Shown here: positions 7,234 through 10,669 of the stretch, in pieces
Position numbering within the stretch: position 1 is the stretch's first letter
Layout: every line of letters starts with the position of its first letter
NCBI GenBank assembly: GCA_012514925.1
Contig: JAAYZI010000233.1
Location: 1-10,669, forward strand
From: Deltaproteobacteria bacterium
GTDB lineage: Bacteria > Bdellovibrionota_C > UBA2361 > JAAYZI01
Reading direction: 5' to 3'
DNA: 10,669 bases
Made by a program: the position numbers and the translations under genes
The notes under the pieces: generated by a model
Told to the model about the DNA's origin: nothing
What the model saw: the letters and a program-made list of their open reading frames with translations, nothing else
Database searches by the model: none

Positions 7234-7854
7234 CTATGATTTAATCAAACCTTTGAGAAAAATATCCAAAATTAAGCTCGGGTCTTCAGGATACCGGAAT
7301 GGCTCCTGCCCCAACCCCAACAATAAAAAGCCATTGATGGTGCTGTCTAGAGCGACGGCGAGATGATGCGGAGCGCCTAATGCTCTAAAACGCCCCTTTT
7401 CAACCCCTTCCGCAAAGATCGCCGCCAACCGATCTAAAATATCCAAGCGGCGTTTCATAACCTCTTCCTGGGGACGCCCCTTACCATCAAGACTTGGTCC
7501 CCAAGTCTCAGCCAGGAACAAGCGGATAAAAGTCACACTCCCTTCAAATATCTCGCCCTTGGCTCGAATATATTCGCGGAGTCTTTCAAGCTCGTCGCCC
7601 GGACCCTCTAAAACGCGCACCATCTCGGAGTGGAATCGGTCACTCTCTTCTACGACCAACTCCCGATAAAGCTCCTCTTTGTTGGGAAAAAACTTATAGA
7701 GCGTCCCAATAGAGAACTCAGACTTCCCGGCGACCTCATGCATCGAAACATTGTGGTAGCCCTTTTGGGCAAACAACCCAAGCGCTGCGGTCAAAATCTC
7801 CCGCCGCTGACGGAGCTTATCGCGCTCCCGTCTTGGAAGTTTTCTACCCTCCAC
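7234..7854 (-). CDS. TetR/AcrR-family transcriptional regulator of the efflux operon
   Basis: A 206-residue DNA-binding repressor. The N-terminal helix-turn-helix spans about 17-62: ILTAALGLFAQKGYHNVSMHEVAGKSEFSIGTLYKFFPNKEEL, with the family's G-x-LY-x-(F/Y)F-x-NKEEL signature. The C-terminal ligand-binding half (about 70-206) is helical and divergent, as usual, so the inducer cannot be predicted. The start is GTG at 7852-7854. A TAG lies in frame four codons upstream and no ATG exists nearby, so no other start is likely, although there is no good Shine-Dalgarno. It is the first gene of the operon, co-directional with its presumed targets rather than divergent, so repression of its own promoter would control all three genes. 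Inverted repeats at 7855-7909 are candidate operators. Confidence 0.93.
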   Translation of the reverse strand: MEGRKLPRRERDKLRQRREILTAALGLFAQKGYHNVSMHEVAGKSEFSIGTLYKFFPNKEELYRELVVEESDRFHSEMVRVLEGPGDELERLREYIRAKGEIFEGSVTFIRLFLAETWGPSLDGKGRPQEEVMKRRLDILDRLAAIFAEGVEKGRFRALGAPHHLAVALDSTINGFLLLGLGQEPFRYPEDPSLILDIFLKGLIKS

Positions 7855-7892
7855 TGTGACGTTCTATTCTAAAAAATGAATCCGGCGTCACA
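7855..7892. promoter_or_regulatory. Candidate operator: TGTGACG/CGTCACA inverted repeat
   Basis: TGTGACG (7855-7861) and CGTCACA (7886-7892) are perfect 7-bp inverted arms directly abutting the tetR GTG. The right arm overlaps the proposed -10 box (7890-7895, minus strand). The position suits autorepression by the TetR protein. The arm spacing (24 nt between arms) is longer than in many TetR-family operators, so a looped or paired site, or an mRNA hairpin, is also possible. Confidence 0.4.
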
Positions 7893-7909
7893 ATCGCACA
7901 AAGAATAGA
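7863..7909. repeat. Second inverted repeat TCTATTCT/AGAATAGA, interleaved with the first
   Basis: TCTATTCT (7863-7870) and AGAATAGA (7902-7909) are perfect 8-bp inverted arms. The left arm lies just inside, and the right arm outside, the TGTGACG/CGTCACA pair, so the two cannot both form simple hairpins with their partners. The right arm falls in the spacer of the proposed tetR promoter. Confidence 0.45.
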
Positions 7910-7919
7910 TCTCTGTCAA
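7890..7919 (-). promoter_or_regulatory. Probable promoter of the tetR-adaptor-pump operon
   Basis: On the minus strand a perfect TTGACA (7914-7919) is followed after 18 nt by GATTGT (7890-7895, 3 of 6 but with the key A2 and T6 of TATAAT). Transcription would start near 7883, about 30 nt before the tetR GTG. Confidence 0.45.
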
Positions 7920-7966
7920 TTCCTGCACGTATATTTTCAACAAAAATAAAAGACCCGGAGGAGCTG

Positions 7967-8047
7967 ATGGCTTGCGAAAACGAAGTCATGCAATTCCGGA
8001 CAAAAGTAACCAAAGGGTTTCGTAACCATGTAACCGTTCACGAATAG
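7967..8047 (+). CDS. Possible small ORF, 26 codons, with strong ribosome-binding site
   Basis: An ATG at 7967-7969 follows GGAGGAG (7957-7963), the best Shine-Dalgarno on the plus strand in this region, with 5 nt between GGAGG and the ATG. The peptide is MACENEVMQFRTK... ending RNHVTVHE, then TAG. It is short, soluble and charged, with no recognised family. A TATATT (7930-7935) could serve as a -10 but has no matching -35. The last codons coincide with the IS-end-like repeat (8030-8047), so the ORF may be a remnant ending in a mobile-element end. It could also be a leader peptide, although mpl is about 250 nt away. Confidence 0.3.
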   Translation: MACENEVMQFRTKVTKGFRNHVTVHE

Positions 8048-8051
8048 AATT
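8030..8051 (+). repeat. IS-terminus-like repeat, copy B
   Basis: GTAACCGTTCACG followed by AATAGAATT. It is 20/22 identical to the reverse complement of copy A at 170-191, and lies in the intergenic region before mpl. Two further GTAACC hexamers stand just upstream at 8006-8011 and 8022-8027 in the same orientation. No matching opposite end or transposase is found between here and mpl. Confidence 0.5.
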
Positions 8052-8120
8052 AGCAATTATACGTCAAAGGGCTATGCGCGAGATATGCATATGTGACATT
8101 GTTTAATAGAAGCTTCGATT

Positions 8121-8198
8121 GACTAGGACAGTGTCTACCATATTGGATACTGACTAGTAATACCGACTAGTACGTTTAGGGTGTCAACCCGACTACCC
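8121..8198 (+). repeat. GACTA-type short direct repeats
   Basis: GACTAGGA (8121), GACTAGTA (8152), GACTAGTA (8165) and GACTACCC (8191). The last three are spaced 13 and 26 bases, that is, one and two 13-base steps. They sit in the otherwise empty stretch between the repeat copy B and mpl and could be protein-binding repeats or chance. Confidence 0.3.
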
Positions 8199-8262
8199 CT
8201 ATTTGTACAGCGCTACCTTCATGAGAAGCAACAACGCTTTGTAAGTAACAAGAAGATCCCTC

Positions 8263-8278
8263 AAATGAGATCTCATTT
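8263..8278. promoter_or_regulatory. Perfect 16-bp palindrome before mpl
   Basis: AAATGAGATCTCATTT is its own reverse complement and ends 16 nt before the mpl ATG at 8295. It occupies the place of the ribosome-binding region, where no Shine-Dalgarno is visible, so it could be an operator or an mRNA hairpin affecting initiation. Confidence 0.4.
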
Positions 8279-8294
8279 TAAACTGTAGACGACT

Positions 8295-9785
8295 ATGCCT
8301 AAAGATTATTTTCAGATTCAGAACACCACCTCTCTCTCACAGGTGCCGCCTGGCGGCAAGATCCACATAATCGGCGTGTGTGGCGTAGCGATGGGGCAGC
8401 TGGCGGTTGCTCTAGCCGAAAAAGGGTACCGTATCTCAGGAAGCGATAAGGAGTTTTACGAACCGATGGGCAGCTTTTTAAAGCATGCCAAAATTTCATT
8501 GTGCCGCGGATACGCAGCCTCCAATGTACCCGCCGATTGTGACCTCGTCATTATCGGGAACGCCATCAGTTACGGCCACCCTGAGGTTGATCAGATCGAG
8601 CAACGACATCTGCCCTATAACTGTTTTCCAAAAGCGCTCTATGAGCTTGCCATTCAGGGCAAACTCTCAATCGCAATTTGCGGAACTCACGGAAAATCAA
8701 CCACCACTGCTCTGACTGCCACCATTTTAAAAGAGCTAGGAAAAGAGCCTTCCTTTTTCATCGGTGGCGTATCTAACCAGCTGGGGACCAGCCTTAAGGT
8801 CGGAACCGGGCAGGTCAGCGTTGTTGAGGGGGATGAGTACGACAGTGCTTTTTTTGCCAAGGTTCCTAAGTTCGCCTTTTACCACCCAGACATCTGCGTG
8901 ATTAACGCGATTGAGTTTGATCACGCCGATATCTATCCGGATTTAGCAGCCGTTAACCGGGAATTTGACACCTTGGTCAAATCTCTCCCAAAAGAAGCGT
9001 ACGCCCTGTGCTGCCTTGATTTTGAGAACCTGCGAACGCTGCTTAAGAGCTGGCGATCTGACGCCCAGTGCCGCCTCCTCACTTTCGGCTCCGCCGCCGA
9101 CGCTGACTTCCGCATTTCTTCCCGCCGCCAGGAAGGGAACTTGCAGATTGTGCGCTTTAGTTCGCAAGAAACCGGCGAGCATGAACTGCGCCTGCCCCTG
9201 ATTGGCGAATACAACGCCAGAAACGCCCTGGCGGCCACAATAGCCGCTTGGCTAAGCGGCGGCGTCAAGATTGAAGATGCGGCGCGTGTGCTCCGCGGCG
9301 TCAAAACAATCAAGCGCCGCCAGGAGCTTCACCTTGAAAAAGATGGCGTTGTTTTGCTTGAAGACTTCGCGCACCATCCCACTGCCGTGGCGCAAACTCT
9401 GGCTGCGGTGCGAGAGGCATACCCCGGCAAAACGATCTGGGCGATCTTTGAACCGCGCTCCAACACCAGTCGCCGCAAAATTTTTCAACAGGAATACATT
9501 AAGGCTTTCGAACTTGCAGACCGAGCTATAATCGCTGAGGTTACCGTCCGCGAGATCGATAAAAATCAAGATCTGCTAGACACCCATGAATTAAGCCGCG
9601 CCATTACAGCTAGCGGCACTCCCTGTGAATGCCTGCCGGATGCAAAGAGCATCGCAGCGCAGGTGATGGAGAAGATCTCTACAAATGATCTTATTTTGGT
9701 GATGTCAAACGGTTCCTTTGGGGGCCTGATTGGAATGTTAAAGGAGCAGTTGGAGTTCTACCCCACGATATGTGATAAGAGGTAG
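8295..9785 (+). CDS. mpl: UDP-N-acetylmuramate:L-alanyl-gamma-D-glutamyl-meso-diaminopimelate ligase
   Basis: Murein-recycling ligase that joins the recovered tripeptide L-Ala-D-Glu-meso-DAP to UDP-MurNAc with ATP, bypassing MurC, MurD and MurE in the cytoplasm. At 496 residues it is somewhat longer than E. coli Mpl (457), with an N-terminal lead of about 20 residues. Domains run as follows: the UDP-binding Rossmann fold with IIGVCGVAMGQLA (25-37); the Mur-ligase P-loop GTHGKSTTT (130-138); VVEGDEYDSAFF (176-187) and EFDHADIYPDL (207-217), which are Mpl-type wording; NARNALAA (307-314); then the C-terminal domain with LLEDFAHHPTAV (354-365), IFEPRSNT (384-391) and SNGSFGG (471-477). The DEYD and EPRSN motifs favour Mpl over MurC. 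No Shine-Dalgarno precedes the ATG, where the 16-bp palindrome lies. The next gene starts 9 nt after the stop. Confidence 0.93.
   Translation: MPKDYFQIQNTTSLSQVPPGGKIHIIGVCGVAMGQLAVALAEKGYRISGSDKEFYEPMGSFLKHAKISLCRGYAASNVPADCDLVIIGNAISYGHPEVDQIEQRHLPYNCFPKALYELAIQGKLSIAICGTHGKSTTTALTATILKELGKEPSFFIGGVSNQLGTSLKVGTGQVSVVEGDEYDSAFFAKVPKFAFYHPDICVINAIEFDHADIYPDLAAVNREFDTLVKSLPKEAYALCCLDFENLRTLLKSWRSDAQCRLLTFGSAADADFRISSRRQEGNLQIVRFSSQETGEHELRLPLIGEYNARNALAATIAAWLSGGVKIEDAARVLRGVKTIKRRQELHLEKDGVVLLEDFAHHPTAVAQTLAAVREAYPGKTIWAIFEPRSNTSRRKIFQQEYIKAFELADRAIIAEVTVREIDKNQDLLDTHELSRAITASGTPCECLPDAKSIAAQVMEKISTNDLILVMSNGSFGGLIGMLKEQLEFYPTICDKR
9777..9783 (+). promoter_or_regulatory. Ribosome-binding site of the LTA-synthase-like gene
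   Basis: AAGAGGT overlaps the last codons of mpl and its stop, 11 nt before the ATG at 9795. It supports that start and implies co-transcription with mpl. Confidence 0.55.
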
Positions 9786-9794
9786 AATTTAAGC

Positions 9795-10669
9795 ATGCCT
9801 AAATCACTCTCCCTGCCTGCACAACGGCCCATCTTCGGCCCGCTTGCGTTACCCCTTTTCATCTTCGTAAGCGGATTGGTCATCATGACGGCCTTCAGGC
9901 TGGGTTTTGTCCTCCATTTCCATAAACGTTTAGCCGAGACTCCCGATTACCTGCGCCTATTTCCTATCGGACTACGTATGGATGTCATCCTGATGTCGTT
10001 TATCACAATCGGGCCGGCCTTTTTATGTTTACTCCTGCCGAAAAACGCGACCGTCAAGCTGCGCGCCTTTTTTTGCGCCTGGGCAGCCATCAGCCTAAGC
10101 TTGATCTTATACATGGAGATCGCGACTTTTCCATTTATAGAGGAGTACGATCTACGCCCTGACCGAAAGTTTTTGGAATATCTTAAACATCCAAAGGAAG
10201 TGATCGGCACGCTGCTAGGCGCTTACGAGCTCGAGCTTTTAATCGGCACGATTGCGATGGTTGCTGCGGCTGTGTTCTTTTGGCGGCAAGCCTCTAAAAT
10301 AATCCTGCAGTACGGTGAGTTTAATTGGAAGCTGCGCTTAGCCTTGCTGCCAATCGCAACCCCTCTGCTAGTTTTAGGCGCACGTTCCACCCTGGGTCAC
10401 CGGCCCGCCAATCTTTCTAGCGCTACATTTTCTAATAATCATTTAGCAAATGAATTAGCGTTAAACTCCACCTACACCGTGGCCTACGCCGGATACCGCC
10501 TACTTAGCCATGAACGGAGTCCCCGAAAAATGTTTGGTGAAATGGAGGATTCCGAGGTGATAGAGCGCATTAAGAACATCTCCACGACAGCCCCCTCAGA
10601 CTACATCGCTGGGCAGACACCTATGCTACGCCATCAAAAGTCACCGTTTGAACTAAAGCGCCCAATGAA
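9795..10669 (+). CDS. LTA synthase / phosphoglycerol-transferase-like membrane protein (3'-truncated)
   Basis: The frame is open from ATG 9795 to the right edge, giving 291 complete codons. This is the N-terminal membrane half of the family that carries a C-terminal periplasmic alkaline-phosphatase-fold (sulfatase-like) domain. Hydrophobic segments lie at about 16-40, 62-82, 89-111, 148-163 and 185-200. The linker reads YDLRPDRKFLEYLKHPKEV (118-136), a pattern typical of Gram-negative LtaS/MdoB-related proteins, then HRPANLSSATFSNNHLANELALNSTYTVAYAGYRL, another family hallmark just before the catalytic domain. The catalytic Thr and metal ligands would come later and are not in the window. Likely role: transferring a phosphoglycerol- or phosphoethanolamine-type headgroup to an envelope glycan or lipid; the acceptor is unknown. 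It is 9 nt downstream of mpl and probably in the same transcript. Confidence 0.82.
   Translation, partial: MPKSLSLPAQRPIFGPLALPLFIFVSGLVIMTAFRLGFVLHFHKRLAETPDYLRLFPIGLRMDVILMSFITIGPAFLCLLLPKNATVKLRAFFCAWAAISLSLILYMEIATFPFIEEYDLRPDRKFLEYLKHPKEVIGTLLGAYELELLIGTIAMVAAAVFFWRQASKIILQYGEFNWKLRLALLPIATPLLVLGARSTLGHRPANLSSATFSNNHLANELALNSTYTVAYAGYRLLSHERSPRKMFGEMEDSEVIERIKNISTTAPSDYIAGQTPMLRHQKSPFELKRPM

Noticed and set aside
170..8051. The two inverted repeats as the two ends of a single transposon enclosing 7.8 kb
   Set aside because: If GTAA is the outer end, the repeats face away from the enclosed segment. They cannot be the two termini of one element around it, only inner ends of two flanking elements or solo ends. 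No target duplication is seen.
8295..9785. Assignment as MurC
   Set aside because: The EGDEYDSAFF, EFDHADIYPDL and EPRSNT motifs and the neighbourhood (no mur/dcw genes) match Mpl rather than MurC.
1..10669. CRISPR array, tRNA or rRNA genes
   Set aside because: No regularly spaced repeats of CRISPR type, no cloverleaf-like sequence and no rRNA signatures were seen on either strand.

Overview
The window looks like a chromosomal stretch of a Gram-negative bacterium of moderate GC. The evidence is an RND tripartite-type efflux pump with a periplasmic adaptor, a peptidoglycan-recycling ligase of the Mpl type (tripeptide with meso-diaminopimelate implied), and an E. coli/Clostridium-type hexameric glutamate dehydrogenase. 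I cannot fix the phylum from sequence alone. A Verrucomicrobia-like or gammaproteobacterial background is possible, but this is a guess.

Layout: (1) 2-151 (+) is the C-terminal tail of a Schlafen/AlbA_2-type, RecG-like putative regulator that enters from the left edge. (2) 152-228 holds a hairpin and an IS-end-like repeat. (3) 229-780 (-) is an unrecognised tryptophan-rich single-pass membrane protein. (4) 781-1449 is about 670 bases with no convincing gene except a possible 44-codon ORF (858-992, -). It also carries a strong 8-bp-arm inverted repeat (1122-1147) and a good sigma70-like promoter for the next gene. (5) 1450-2787 (+) is gdhA, NADP-type glutamate dehydrogenase. (6) 2788-2884 is a short convergent gap with a hairpin. 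(7) 7854 down to 2885 (-) is a three-gene operon, tetR - acrA-like adaptor - acrB-like RND pump. Its gap is 6 nt and then the genes overlap by 1 nt. (8) 7855-8294 is a 440-base regulatory region with interleaved inverted repeats over a probable tetR promoter, a 26-codon ORF with a very good Shine-Dalgarno, a second copy of the IS-end-like repeat, GACTA repeats and a perfect 16-bp palindrome just before mpl. (9) 8295-9785 (+) is mpl, followed after 9 nt by (10) 9795-end (+), the N-terminal membrane half of an LTA-synthase/phosphoglycerol-transferase-like protein that is cut by the window edge.

How the genes work together: the TetR regulator presumably represses itself and the two efflux genes from one promoter region. 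The adaptor and pump form the inner part of a drug exporter, and no outer-membrane channel gene is present here, so a TolC-type partner must be encoded elsewhere. The mpl/LTA-synthase-like pair is an apparent envelope operon (murein recycling plus a membrane-anchored, probably phosphoglycerol- or phosphoethanolamine-transferring enzyme). gdhA appears to be a stand-alone nitrogen-assimilation gene.

The protein-coding content is ordinary. The least explained signal is non-coding: a 22-bp imperfect repeat (20/22 identical) in inverted orientation at 170-191 and 8030-8051. It begins with GTAACCGTTCACG and resembles an insertion-sequence terminus, yet there is no transposase in the window.
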